A stretch of 64,000 bases of DNA from Sphingomonadales bacterium (GCA_025352685.1 JANXSN010000023.1:1-64000), one strand, 5' to 3'. Shown: positions 26,410 through 36,852, counted from the first letter of the stretch. Program-made: numbers and translations. Notes: generated by a model not told the origin, from the sequence alone.

Positions 26410-28530
26410 TCAGTGGGTAATTCCCATTTCTGATAGCACAAAAGCCATTGATTCGGCTTCTTCCTCAAAGCGCCGAAACCGTCCCGACTTGCCACCGTGG
26501 CCTGCTTCCATATTGATCCGGAAGACCAACGCGTTGCTGTCAGTTTTTGAAGCACGCAGCTTGGCGACCCATTTGGTGGGCTCGTAATACTGAACCTGGC
26601 TGTCCCACAGCCCGGTGCTGACAAATAGCGATGGGTACGCCACGCGAGTAACGTTGTCGTAAGGAGAATAGCTCAGCATATAGTTGTACGCCGGTTTCTG
26701 CGCGGGGTTACCCCATTCGTCGAACTCGTTAGTCGTGAGCGGGATACTTGTGTCGAGCATAGTCGTTACGACGTCGACGAACGGTACTTGCGCGACGATC
26801 ACGCGGTAGTCGGCCGGCGCTATGTTGGCGACTGCGCCCATCAGCAACCCGCCGGCACTCCCGCCCTGGGCGGCGACCCGCCCTTTTGCCGCGTAGCCCT
26901 CGCGCACCAATGCCCTCGTCACGTCGATGAAATCAGTAAAACTGTTACGCTTCTTCATCAGATGGCCGTCATCGTACCAACCGCGGCCCATTTCCTGCCC
27001 CCCGCGAATATGCGCGATCGCATAAACAAAACCGCGGTCGAGCAGGCTCGGCAGAAGCGGCGTAAACTCAGGGTCGGTCGAATAACCGTAGCTGCCATAT
27101 GCGTACTGAAACAGCGGCGCGGTCCCATCCTTCTTGAAAGTTTTCGAGTGAACAAGCGATACCGGCACTCTTGCCCCGTCACGTGCCGTAACCCACACGC
27201 GTTCAGTGACGTAGCGCGACGCGTCATATCCGGGCACCGGCTGCACTTTTAAAATAGTTCGTTCGCCGGATGCGACGTCGACTTCATAGGTCGTTTCAGG
27301 CGTCGTCAGCGAATTATAGGTGTAGCGCACCTTCGTCGCTGCCACTTCCGGGTTGACGTCGAGCGACATGACGTACGCGGGTTCGTCGGACTGTACAAAG
27401 CGGCTTTGGCCGCCGGCAGTGAGCAACCGGAGCTGCTTGTTGCTGGCTGACCGCTCCTCGATTGCCATAAATCCGTTGAACGGTTTGAAGCTCTCGATGA
27501 AAACATCTTTGCTTGTCGGGACAAGGTCCACCCACGCTGAACGTCCTCTGGCGAGATCTCCATCGCGGACAGTGGATATCTTATAATTTGGTGCGCCGTC
27601 GTTCGACCGAACGAGCCAGTGGTCGCCGATGTGATCAACGTCATACTGGAGTCCCCGTTCCCGTCGGGCGATGACGTCAAACTTTTCAGGATCTGCGGCT
27701 TTGGCGCACCGCCATTCGTTGCTGACCGTACTTCTCAGACCGATACACAAAAATCGATCGTCGGACGTGCGGCTAAGGCTGAGGTAGAAAGTGTCGTCTT
27801 TTTCCTCGTAGACCAGTTTGTCCGCTGATGCCGGGGTTCCCAGCACGTGCGCTTTCACCCGCTTGCTTAGCAGCGTAACCGGATCCTTTTCGACGTAGAG
27901 TACGGTCTTGTTGTCGTCGGCCCAGACGAAGTCGGGCTCGGCGTTGGCGACGGCGTCACCAGTATCGCTGCCTGTCGTGAGGTCTCGAAACTTCAGGAAA
28001 TATTGTCGACGACCCACAGTGTCCTGGGCGTAAGCAAGGGTGCGGCTGTTCGGGCTCACCTGCCGACCCGCAACAGCAAAGAACCCTTTTCCGGTCGCCA
28101 TCTTGGGCTCGTCGAGCATCACTATTTCGGGATTCGCCATCGAACCGTTTCGGCGGGCCACGATCGGGTAGTCGGCGCCCGAGTCAAACCGAGAATAATA
28201 CCAATAACCGTGCTTGAAATAGGGGACCGAAGCATCATCCTGCTTGATGCGCCCCTTGATTTCGCCAAGGAGCGTATCGCGCAGCGCACTCGTTGGAGCG
28301 AGCCGCGCGTCAGCGTAGGCGTTTTCCGCTTTCAGATACGCGAGCATTTGCGCGTTTGCTCGCGTGTCGTCGCGCAGCCAGTAATAGGGATCGTTTCGGG
28401 TCGCCCCGAAAGGTGCCGTGATGGCGTGCGCGACCAAGGGCGCAACGGGTGGGACGGGACGCTCCTCGCCGAACGCTGGAGCCGCCGATGCAGCTAAAAA
28501 GATAAGCGCTACCGTGCATTGTTTTGACAT
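26410..28530 (-). CDS. ptrB: oligopeptidase B-like S9A peptidase, exported
   Basis: 706 residues from the ATG at 28530, chosen because it opens a signal peptide (VALIFLAASAAPAFG) and has GGAGAG upstream; an ATG at 28686 would add 52 residues without sense. The N-terminal beta-propeller begins with NDPYYWLRDD. The catalytic domain has S558 (GGSAGG), D643 (LWDSQV) and H678 (EAGHGG), the S9 triad. Oligopeptidase B cleaves short peptides after Arg or Lys. With a signal peptide it would act in the periplasm on peptides brought in by the adjacent TonB receptor. S9 enzymes beside TonB receptors also serve as isopeptidases in lasso peptide loci, but no precursor gene is seen here. Confidence 0.9.
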   Translation of the reverse strand: MSKQCTVALIFLAASAAPAFGEERPVPPVAPLVAHAITAPFGATRNDPYYWLRDDTRANAQMLAYLKAENAYADARLAPTSALRDTLLGEIKGRIKQDDASVPYFKHGYWYYSRFDSGADYPIVARRNGSMANPEIVMLDEPKMATGKGFFAVAGRQVSPNSRTLAYAQDTVGRRQYFLKFRDLTTGSDTGDAVANAEPDFVWADDNKTVLYVEKDPVTLLSKRVKAHVLGTPASADKLVYEEKDDTFYLSLSRTSDDRFLCIGLRSTVSNEWRCAKAADPEKFDVIARRERGLQYDVDHIGDHWLVRSNDGAPNYKISTVRDGDLARGRSAWVDLVPTSKDVFIESFKPFNGFMAIEERSASNKQLRLLTAGGQSRFVQSDEPAYVMSLDVNPEVAATKVRYTYNSLTTPETTYEVDVASGERTILKVQPVPGYDASRYVTERVWVTARDGARVPVSLVHSKTFKKDGTAPLFQYAYGSYGYSTDPEFTPLLPSLLDRGFVYAIAHIRGGQEMGRGWYDDGHLMKKRNSFTDFIDVTRALVREGYAAKGRVAAQGGSAGGLLMGAVANIAPADYRVIVAQVPFVDVVTTMLDTSIPLTTNEFDEWGNPAQKPAYNYMLSYSPYDNVTRVAYPSLFVSTGLWDSQVQYYEPTKWVAKLRASKTDSNALVFRINMEAGHGGKSGRFRRFEEEAESMAFVLSEMGITH

Positions 28531-28880
28531 CGATCTCTCCACCCCTGGCAGACTGTAATGCCAGATTGCAAACGGCGCGCAAGAGGGAGACAAGGCGGGA
28601 CCCGAGCGTGCCAGATTTTGCGTGTTCATTGCGGCACCGTTGAGCGGGCTACGCTTAAGGGCAGAACGACACGTCCGCCACACCACCGGGCAGCTCTTGA
28701 GAAAAACGTGGCAGCGTCGATTTGAGGTTCAAGCCGGCCAAAAAAAACTTTTTTCGATCCAGGAAATAACGTTCAGTTAGTTTGACTCCGCCCGACGAAA
28801 CTATTGGCCCCTGATGCGGTTATGCCAACGTGACCGATCCCGTGACTGCCCCAACCTTTTTCACCAACAAGGATAAAGTA
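28531..28880. promoter_or_regulatory. divergent intergenic region
   Basis: 350 bases between the oligopeptidase set (minus) and the aldo/keto reductase gene (plus). It must hold both promoters. An A8-C-T6 run at about 28739-28755 could form an AT-only hairpin. AAGGA just before 28881 is the ribosome site of the reductase. No operator repeat was identified. Confidence 0.5.
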
Positions 28881-29863
<983 letters not shown>

Positions 29864-29867
<4 letters not shown>

Positions 29868-30697
29868 CAGCGGCCTCGTTTGCCGCCCTTGCGCCCGGCA
29901 ATCTTGCGCTCGTGACCGGTGCGGCCGGCGGGATCGGGCTGGCGAGTGCACGCGCGTTCGTCGCCGCCGGCATGCGCGTGGTACTCGTCGATCGCGCCGG
30001 CGACGCGCTTGACGCAGCGAGGCAATCAATTGGCGGGGCGGTTGTTCGCGTCGTCGATGTCTCGGATCGTGCGGCGATGTCAGAACTCGCCCGCTCAGTC
30101 GTCGCCGACCATGGACCCGTCTCACTGTTGATGAACAACGCCGGGGTCGGCTCGGGCGGTGACGTTTTCACTGACCCAGCCGGCTGGGATGAAGTGATTG
30201 GCGTCAATTTGCTGGGGGTGCTGAACGGTGTACAAAATTTCGTGCCCGGCATGCTGGACCATGGCGGTCCGGCAATGGTTATCAACACTGGGTCAAAGCA
30301 AGGCATTACCCAACCGCCCGGCAACACCGCCTACAACGTCAGCAAGGCGGGCGTAAAAGCACTCACCGAGGGCCTTGCCCATTCATTACGCGAGCGTGTC
30401 GGTACCCGCGTGACAGCGCACTTGCTGATCCCTGGTTTCACGTTCACCGGCATGACCCGCAGCCGGATCGTAGACAAGCCGCCCGCAGCCTGGACGCCCG
30501 ATCAGGTCGCCGCACGAATGCTGGAACGGCTTGCGGTCGGCGATTTCTATATCCTGTGTCCGGACAACGAGACAACGCCCGAGCAGGATGCGAAGCGCAT
30601 CATCTGGGCAGTGGACGACGTGATCAATAACCGCCCGGCCTTGTCACGCTGGCATCCCGATTGGGCGGACGCGTTCGCAACGCACATGGAACGCTAA
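29864..30697 (+). CDS. short-chain dehydrogenase/reductase
   Basis: 277 residues, classical SDR. The cofactor motif TGAAGGIG is at 18-25, NNAG at 91-94, and the catalytic Ser144, Tyr157 and Lys161 are all in place (NTGSKQG and YNVSK). The extended C-terminus is typical of SDRs acting on larger substrates. It overlaps the aldo/keto reductase stop by 4 bases, which argues for translational coupling and a shared pathway of carbonyl reduction. The substrate is unknown. Confidence 0.9.
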
Positions 30698-30699
30698 GC

Positions 30700-31549
30700 G
30701 CTTGTGTATTGACGCACGTTCCGCTGGCGGCGCTGATCTGCTTTGCCCAAACAGGGTCATTGGCGTCACGCCTCGCTCATCCGCCGCAGCCGGCCCGCGA
30801 TCCCGCAGCATGGGACTGATATCGGGATCCTTGCCGTAAAAACTGCCAAAGATGGTGTCGTAGTCCTGACTGTGGCCGCGCGACAGGACGAGCTCGCGAA
30901 AATGATCGCCATTGGCCCGCGTCAGGCCTCCGTGTCCTCTGGACCAGTCAAAGGCGTCATTTTCCAGCATGTGCGTCCACAGCTAGCCGTAATAGCCCGC
31001 AGCATAGCCGCCCGACCAAATATACTGGATATAGCTGGTGCGATAGCGAGGCGGGACGTGTTCGACATCAAGCCCCATCTTAGCCAGCGCCGAGGACTCA
31101 AATGCATCGACATCCCACTTGGCTACGGTGGCGGGGAGAGCGCGCTATTGCATCTCGAGCTCGGCAAACGATGCCGCATCGAGATAGATAGCGTCATTGT
31201 GCGCGGTTAGCTTAGTCGCTTCGGCCTGCTAAACCGCCTGGCGGACCGAATTCGTGTCTGCCTGGTTGACTGCCCCGGAAGCCGCCGACACTCGGCGCAA
31301 CAGCGCGCCAGGTCGCTTCAAGGTGGCGTTGGTGTTGTCGAAAGTCGGCGCGGCCAGATTATCCGCGATTTCGACAATTTGCTCAGCCATGCCCTGATCG
31401 AAACCTGGCTGGTAATCGGCATCGGTGATCCGATTGAACGGCTGCGCCTCGAAGGGCAAGGGGCTGGGCGCTGCAAATGGACTCGCTGTTGAAAGAACAG
31501 GGGTTGCAACCACGCCGCAGCAAGTCTCGATAAGGGCGAGACGCTTCAT
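30700..31549 (-). pseudogene. M3-family peptidyl-dipeptidase, collapsed
   Basis: The minus strand starts with a signal-like leader and the M3 N-terminus (APSPLPFEAQPFNRITDADY, then LKRPGALLRRVSA). TAG at 31229-31231 and another at 31145-31147 follow, around AHNDAIYLDAASF. The sequence then jumps to the C-terminal part (LDVEHVPPRYRTSYIQYIWSG, GYAAGYYG, TAG at 30982-30984, ENDAFDW, GHGGLTRANGDHFRE, FYGKDPDI). The zinc-binding HEXXH region and about 450 residues between the two halves are deleted. Three nonsense codons plus the deletion make this certain decay. Confidence 0.8.
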
Positions 31550-31819
31550 CAGCGGAACTCATGGAGGCAGACTCGCTTGCGAAATCGGCAAGCCAGGCAC
31601 GGAGCCGTGGGCAACAGGCGGCCGGGAATTCAAGGACAGCGTTGGGATGCCGCACGCCGCCAGGCCAGCAACCGGTCACTACAGCAGCGCGCGGCAAAAA
31701 CGCACCATGCGCGATTGTGCCCGGGGATATGGACGTTTCACGCCTGAGCTGACATGACAACTCGAAGAACGGGCAATGGAGCCCGCCTGCACTCGGAGGA
31801 GACGGGCTCACCGCGAGTC

Positions 31820-32839
31820 ATGGCACGCAAGGTAACCTCGTTCGATATTGCCCAGATGGCGGGTGTTTCGCAGCCGACGGTTTCGCGCGCCCTGCGCGGT
31901 AATCCAGCAGTTTCGGAGCAGACGCGCAAACGCATTGAAGCAATCGCACAGCAGCTTCATTACACAGTCGACAAGAACGCGTCATCGCTGCGACGCCGGG
32001 AAAGCAAGACACTGGCGCTCTTGCTGTTCGAAGATCCGACACCAGACGATTCCTTGATTAACCCGTTTTTTCTTTCGATGCTCGGATCGATCACGCGGAC
32101 TTGCGCTTTGCGTGGCTATGATTTGCTGATTTCGTTCCAGCAACTTTCGAGCGACTGGCACGTCGACTACGAAGACAGTCATAAGGCTGACGGCCTCATA
32201 CTTCTGGGTTATGGCGATTATGACGAATATGCGCAGCGGCTCGACCAGTTGGTCGCCCAAGGCACGCATTTCGTGCGCTGGGGTTCAGTTCAGCCGAATG
32301 CGGCCGAAACTGTTGTCGGATGCGACAATATCCAAGGCGGGCGTGCCGTCACGCAACATTTAATCGAGCGCGGCCGCCGCAAGATCGCGTTTCTTGGGAC
32401 CGCGACAAGCGGGAGCCCTGAGTTTCTTGACCGATATCGTGGCTATGCCGATGCACTCGCGTTGGCGGGGCTCGAGAAGTCTGAGCCTCTGCACTGCGAT
32501 GCCATCAGCACCGAGACCGATGGCTATAACGCCATGGTCAATCTACTGCAGCGTGGCGCAACGTTCGATGCCGTTGTGACAGCGAGCGACCTTATTGCTG
32601 TGGGTGCGATCCGCGCGCTCAAGGAAGCCGGTCGTCTCGTTCCCGAAGATGTCGCTGTTACCGGGTTCGACGATATACTGGCGGCGAGTATGGCGATCCC
32701 CCCGCTTACAACCGTGGCGCAGGATTCACGCGCAGCCGGCGAAGCACTGGTCGACACACTGCTGGCACTCATTCGCGGAGATTCTGCACCGAGCATCGTC
32801 CTCCCTGCTCGACTGGTCGTCCGCAGCTCGTCAGGTTGA
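31820..32839 (+). CDS. LacI-family transcriptional regulator (probable alpha-glucan regulator)
   Basis: 339 residues from the ATG at 31820; an ATG at 31754 would add 22 residues before the DNA-binding domain. The helix-turn-helix FDIAQMAGVSQPTVSRAL lies at 8-25, followed by the hinge and a periplasmic-binding-protein-like sensor domain (ALLLFEDP, VGCDNIQGGRAVTQHLI, VTGFDDI). LacI members at such loci bind maltose or maltodextrin and repress the transport and hydrolase genes. It lies directly upstream of the glucan locus, and three motif sites with a central CG fit a LacI operator. Effector identity is inferred from context. Confidence 0.88.
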   Translation: MARKVTSFDIAQMAGVSQPTVSRALRGNPAVSEQTRKRIEAIAQQLHYTVDKNASSLRRRESKTLALLLFEDPTPDDSLINPFFLSMLGSITRTCALRGYDLLISFQQLSSDWHVDYEDSHKADGLILLGYGDYDEYAQRLDQLVAQGTHFVRWGSVQPNAAETVVGCDNIQGGRAVTQHLIERGRRKIAFLGTATSGSPEFLDRYRGYADALALAGLEKSEPLHCDAISTETDGYNAMVNLLQRGATFDAVVTASDLIAVGAIRALKEAGRLVPEDVAVTGFDDILAASMAIPPLTTVAQDSRAAGEALVDTLLALIRGDSAPSIVLPARLVVRSSSG

Positions 32840-32848
32840 TCGCTCGAC

Positions 32849-32862
32849 TGCATTCGTATGCG
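32849..32862. promoter_or_regulatory. candidate LacI-family operator, site 1 (degenerate)
   Basis: TGCATTCGTATGCG, 10 bases after the regulator stop and about 80 bases before the MFS start. It differs from site 3 (TGAATACGTATGCG) at two positions and keeps the central CG. Confidence 0.4.
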
Positions 32863-32939
32863 TCGCCGTCCCCCATTGTCGGGCCAAGCCGTCTCTGTCA
32901 CTTCAGCCTCATAAAAAGATGCGTGTGGGGAGATGAGGC

Positions 32940-34427
32940 TTGGAAAAGCCGAGACAGAGCTGGGCTGGATTGTGGAACATGTCGTTCGGATTCTTCGGGA
33001 TCCAGATCGGCTTTGCGCTGCAAAACGCCAACATGAGCCGCATCTTTCAATCGCTTGGGGAATCGCTCGACAATCTGACGGCTCTTTGGGTGGCGGCCCC
33101 GCTCACGGGCCTCCTGGTTCAGCCAATCATCGGGCATTACAGCGACCGCACATGGGGTCCGCTTGGACGACGCCGGCCGTATTTTCTTGGGGGCGCGCTT
33201 TGCGCTGGAACGGCGCTGGTGGTCATGCCCCAGGTGCCCGCCCTTTGGTTTGCAGCCATGATGCTATGGGTGCTCGATGCTTCGCTCAACGTGTCGATGG
33301 AACCGTTTCGAGCCTTTGTCGGCGACATCTTGGGCAAGGACCAGCATACTGCGGGTTATGCCATCCAGACCGCTTTCATCGGGGCGGGTGCGGTGGTTGG
33401 GTCTGTATTTCCCTTCGTGCTTGATCATTTTGGCGTGGCCAACACGGGCGGTGCGCACGGCATTCCCGATACGGTGCGGTACAGCTTCTGGTTTGGTGGC
33501 GTCGCGCTTGTCGCTGGGGTTTTGTGGACCGTGGTCACGACAAAGGAATACAGCCCGGATCAAATGCGTGCGTTCGAAGGCGAGCGTGATGAAGCGGGAG
33601 CGGCGACGCTCAGGCAGCTTGCGACGCGATCTCCGGCAACCGCGATTGTTTGGATCATCGCGGGGATGGGCTCGGCAATGCTGGTAAAAACCTTCGACCT
33701 GAAGAAGGAAATTTACCTGCTCGGGGGCATCATGGCTGCCTATGGGATCGCCAGCATTACCGCGATCCGGCTTGCGCGTGCCGGGCGCGACAACAACTTA
33801 CTCAGTCATATCGTCGGCGATTTCTCGTCGATGCCCGATGTTATGACGCGCCTCGCGCTGGTTCAGTTTTACAGTTGGTCGGCACTGTTCATCATGTGGA
33901 TCTACACGACGCCGGTCGTTGCCCAATATTCATTCGGATCGGCAGATCCGCTGAGCGCATCTTACAACCAGGCGGGCAACTGGGTTGGGATCCTGTTTGC
34001 CGTTTACAATGGCGTGGCAGCACTTGCAGCGTTATTTGTGCTTCCCCCGCTCGCACGAGCGATCGGCCGGGTTCGCACGCACGCCGTGTGTCTGCTGTGT
34101 GGCGCAGCTGGCTATGCGAGCTTTCTTGTAATCCGTGATCCGCAACTGTTGCTACTTGCCGAAGTCGGTATCGGTATCGCATGGGCCTCGGTACTAGCGA
34201 TGCCCTATGCGATTTTGGCATCGAGCCTACCGCAGCATAAGCTCGGCATCTACATGGGGCTGTTCAACATTTTTATCGTCGTGCCACAGTTGCTCGTGGC
34301 CACGGTGATGGGCAGCGTACTCAAGGCGTTTTTCCCGACCGCACCGATTTGGACAATGGCGGTTGCAGCCGCGGTGATGACGATAGCTGGACTGTCAATG
34401 CTGCGTGTGCGCGAGCCCGCGGCATAA
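32940..34427 (+). CDS. SLC45-type MFS sugar transporter (maltose/maltodextrin import)
   Basis: 495 residues, 12 predicted spans. Starts MEKPRQSWAGLWNMSFGFFGIQ, then QNANMSRIFQSLGE and GHYSDRTWGPLGRRRPYFLGG. This RRRPY loop and the overall pattern fit the SLC45/GPH-like branch, which in TonB-based glucan loci of Caulobacter, xanthomonads and sphingomonads carries maltose or sucrose across the inner membrane. A TTG start at 32940 is used; GATGAGG lies just before it. It lies between the LacI gene and the first GH13 gene, which supports alpha-glucoside import. Substrate is inferred from context. Confidence 0.88.
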   Translation: MEKPRQSWAGLWNMSFGFFGIQIGFALQNANMSRIFQSLGESLDNLTALWVAAPLTGLLVQPIIGHYSDRTWGPLGRRRPYFLGGALCAGTALVVMPQVPALWFAAMMLWVLDASLNVSMEPFRAFVGDILGKDQHTAGYAIQTAFIGAGAVVGSVFPFVLDHFGVANTGGAHGIPDTVRYSFWFGGVALVAGVLWTVVTTKEYSPDQMRAFEGERDEAGAATLRQLATRSPATAIVWIIAGMGSAMLVKTFDLKKEIYLLGGIMAAYGIASITAIRLARAGRDNNLLSHIVGDFSSMPDVMTRLALVQFYSWSALFIMWIYTTPVVAQYSFGSADPLSASYNQAGNWVGILFAVYNGVAALAALFVLPPLARAIGRVRTHAVCLLCGAAGYASFLVIRDPQLLLLAEVGIGIAWASVLAMPYAILASSLPQHKLGIYMGLFNIFIVVPQLLVATVMGSVLKAFFPTAPIWTMAVAAAVMTIAGLSMLRVREPAA

Positions 34428-34513
34428 CGCCTCCAGAGCTTCCAGGGCATGCGCAATCTAGAGTCCCGTCCGCCATCCCGACACGGACACTCTTTGCCCT
34501 GCGAGACCACATT

Positions 34514-34524
34514 ATACGTATTCA
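34514..34524. promoter_or_regulatory. candidate LacI-family operator, site 2
   Basis: ATACGTATTCA, the reverse complement of TGAATACGTAT. It lies 60 bases upstream of the first GH13 gene. It is identical over 11 bases to site 3 in the opposite orientation. Confidence 0.6.
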
Positions 34525-34584
34525 TCGCGCGGTGGCACGGCCAGCTGGCATAGTCACGCAAAGGACAAACAAGCGGAGAGAGCA

Positions 34585-35979
34585 ATGCGCAGCGTGATAC
34601 GGTTCATAGCGACAGCGGCGTGCGCGCTGACGGCCGCCATCGCAGGGCCTGTCGTGGCATCACCCGCATCGCCCGTCCCCGAGCGTTATTTGCCCGCCCC
34701 GGATCGAAACATCCACCCGGCCTGGGCAAAGGATGCCATCATCTATCAACTCAACACCCGGCAATTCTCTCGGCAAGGCACGATCCGGGCCGCACAAGAG
34801 CAACTCCCCCGGTTGAAGGCGCTCGGTGTCGACATCATCTGGCTGATGCCGATCCACCCGATCGGGTTGCAGAACCGCAAGGGAAGCGTGGGGAGCCCTT
34901 ATTCGGTACGCGACTATCGCGCGGTTAACCCCGATCTTGGCACCCTTGCGGATCTGAAAGCGTTCACGGCCGCTGCGCACGCCGAGGGCATGCATGTCAT
35001 CCTCGACTGGGTGGCCAACCATACTGCCTGGGACAATCCGCTCCACGCCCAGCATCCGGACTGGTACGAAAAGGACTGGAAGGGAGCCAACCGCCCCACG
35101 CCCTGGTGGGATTGGTCCGATATTATCGATCTCGATTACTCGAGGCCCGCGCTGCGCCAGTACATGACGGAAGCAATGAAATTCTGGGTGCGGGAGGGTG
35201 GAATTGATGGCTTCCGCTGCGACGTCGCTGGCTATGTTCCTCTGGATTTCTGGGAAAATGCACGCCTTGAACTTGATGCGATCAAACCCGTATTCATGCT
35301 CGCTGAATTCGATATGCGCGACGTCCACAAGCGTGCGTTTGATGCGAGCTATGCGTGGAAATGGAACAATGCCCTGCATGATATCGCAATAGGTAAGGCG
35401 GACACCGGTGCGCTGTTCGGCTATTACTCGGAACTTGAGAGTGCGTGGCCAAAATCTGCGATGCGGCTGACCTACACCGAAAACCACGACCAGAATGCAT
35501 GGGAAGGCACCGAATTCGAACGCTTCGGCCCTGCACTCAACGCCGCAATCGTGCTGTCGTTCGTCGGCAACGGAATCCCGATGATCTATTCGGGGCAGGA
35601 AGCCGGTAACGAGCGTCGCCTGAAGTTTTTCGAACGCGATCCAATCCAGTGGCGCGACCACCCAAACAATGCGCTGTTTGCCAAGCTCATTACCTTTCGC
35701 AAAAGCCATGCTGCGCTCGCCAACGCCCCGTGGGGCGCGATGATGATTCCCGTCGTCAACAGCGCGCCGCAACGCGTGTTCAGCTTCGTACGCCTGTCAG
35801 GAACGGACAAGATCTTCGCGCTGTTCAACTTTTCAACCGAGCCGCAGACCATCCATTTTGGCGATGGACCCGCCACAGGAACCTATCGAGATTTCTCCAG
35901 CGGAGCGGCCATGACCGTAGGCATGGAGACGACGATGACGCTGGAGCCGTGGGGATATCGGCTGCTCACAAGCGATTGA
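34585..35979 (+). CDS. exported GH13 alpha-amylase family enzyme
   Basis: 464 residues with a signal peptide (to about 25). The catalytic nucleophile D213 (GFRCD), acid/base E241 (MLAEFD) and transition-state D302 (ENHD) are all present, with DWVANHT at 141-147 as the second GH13 region. The C-terminal beta domain is complete. It should hydrolyse alpha-1,4-glucosidic bonds in the periplasm or at the surface, making maltodextrins for the SLC45-type permease. The start has AGAGAG about 7 bases upstream. Site 2 of the proposed operator lies in its promoter region, so it is expected to be induced by maltose-type sugars. Confidence 0.92.
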   Translation: MRSVIRFIATAACALTAAIAGPVVASPASPVPERYLPAPDRNIHPAWAKDAIIYQLNTRQFSRQGTIRAAQEQLPRLKALGVDIIWLMPIHPIGLQNRKGSVGSPYSVRDYRAVNPDLGTLADLKAFTAAAHAEGMHVILDWVANHTAWDNPLHAQHPDWYEKDWKGANRPTPWWDWSDIIDLDYSRPALRQYMTEAMKFWVREGGIDGFRCDVAGYVPLDFWENARLELDAIKPVFMLAEFDMRDVHKRAFDASYAWKWNNALHDIAIGKADTGALFGYYSELESAWPKSAMRLTYTENHDQNAWEGTEFERFGPALNAAIVLSFVGNGIPMIYSGQEAGNERRLKFFERDPIQWRDHPNNALFAKLITFRKSHAALANAPWGAMMIPVVNSAPQRVFSFVRLSGTDKIFALFNFSTEPQTIHFGDGPATGTYRDFSSGAAMTVGMETTMTLEPWGYRLLTSD

Positions 35980-36031
35980 GCGCTCAAAGACTGAGTGGAA
36001 ATCACAACGCAAACCAGGTTAGACGTGCGCG

Positions 36032-36694
36032 GTGTCCGTCATCGAGCTCATTGGCAATGAAACCGCGCCCGTCATCATTTTTGACGACTGGGTAACCCAG
36101 CCTGAATTCCTGGTCGACGATGCTGCCATGCTCAGTTTCGCACCGATGGGAATCCACTATCCGGGCATACGAGCGCGCGTCTCGCAGCGAATACTTGCGC
36201 CGATGCTCAGAGATCTTGGTCCGACGATTGCCGATGTCTTCGGCTACCAGAAAATCGCAATTGCCGACGCCTTTTACTCGCTTGTTACAACGCCGCCCAC
36301 GGCCTTGACGCCCATACAGCGCATCCCGCATTTCGATGGTGTCGAACCAGAGCGTTTAGCGCTGCTTCACTATCTCGCGCCTGAGGTGCTCGGCGGTACA
36401 GCTTTTTATCGCCACCGTGCGACCAACTTTGAATCGGTTACCCCAAACCGGCTGCAGCAGTATCGCCGGACGCTCGACGCCGACCTGGCACGTGAGGGTG
36501 TACCCGAGCCCGCCTATATTGCCCGAGATACTGCTATGTTCGAACAGATCGCCCGCTTCGACGGCCCGTTTAACCGCGCAATCCTTTATCGTGGTAATAG
36601 CCTCCATTGCGCCTGGCTGCCCTCCGGAACCGCTTTTGACGCTGACCCCCGTTCCGGCCGGTTGACGCTCAACACGTTTCTCGACTGCCGGTAA
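36032..36694 (+). CDS. DUF6445-type protein of TonB/halogenase glucan loci
   Basis: 220 residues, no catalytic motif I know. Recognisable features are FDDWVTQPEFLVDDA near the N-terminus, a YPGIRARV segment, HFDGVEPERLALLHYL in the middle and ILYRGNSLHCAWLP near the end. Such proteins occur beside TonB receptors and tryptophan-halogenase-like genes in sphingomonad, caulobacter and xanthomonad loci. The conserved H-F-D and distant H resemble the 2-His-1-Asp layout of Fe(II)/2-oxoglutarate dioxygenases (prolyl-4-hydroxylase type), which is my inference. A GTG start at 36032 is assumed, with only a weak ribosome site. Confidence 0.7.
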   Translation: MSVIELIGNETAPVIIFDDWVTQPEFLVDDAAMLSFAPMGIHYPGIRARVSQRILAPMLRDLGPTIADVFGYQKIAIADAFYSLVTTPPTALTPIQRIPHFDGVEPERLALLHYLAPEVLGGTAFYRHRATNFESVTPNRLQQYRRTLDADLAREGVPEPAYIARDTAMFEQIARFDGPFNRAILYRGNSLHCAWLPSGTAFDADPRSGRLTLNTFLDCR

Positions 36695-36730
36695 TCAATT
36701 TGTTGAGACGTCTGCGTTGCGCCATGCATG

Positions 36731-36741
36731 TGAATACGTAT
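36731..36741. promoter_or_regulatory. candidate LacI-family operator, site 3
   Basis: TGAATACGTAT, followed by GCG, 112 bases upstream of the TonB receptor ATG and the only long gap in this part of the locus. It has a palindromic ATACGTAT core with a central CG, as LacI-family operators do. Confidence 0.6.
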
Positions 36742-36852
36742 GCGGGTTTGTTCACGTCTGCCCCTCAACCGGTATTGCAACAGTCGGTGGTGCCACTGAA
36801 GCACCCGAAGCAATTCAGGTCGCGGTCCAACGAGGCCGAAGGGGAGGAACCA

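Noticed and set aside
26410-28530. A lasso-peptide isopeptidase
   Set aside because: The sequence fits oligopeptidase B, and no precursor, B or C protein gene is nearby.
34660-35772. A 370-codon minus-strand frame opposite the GH13 amylase gene
   Set aside because: Antisense shadow of a well-supported amylase with all catalytic residues.
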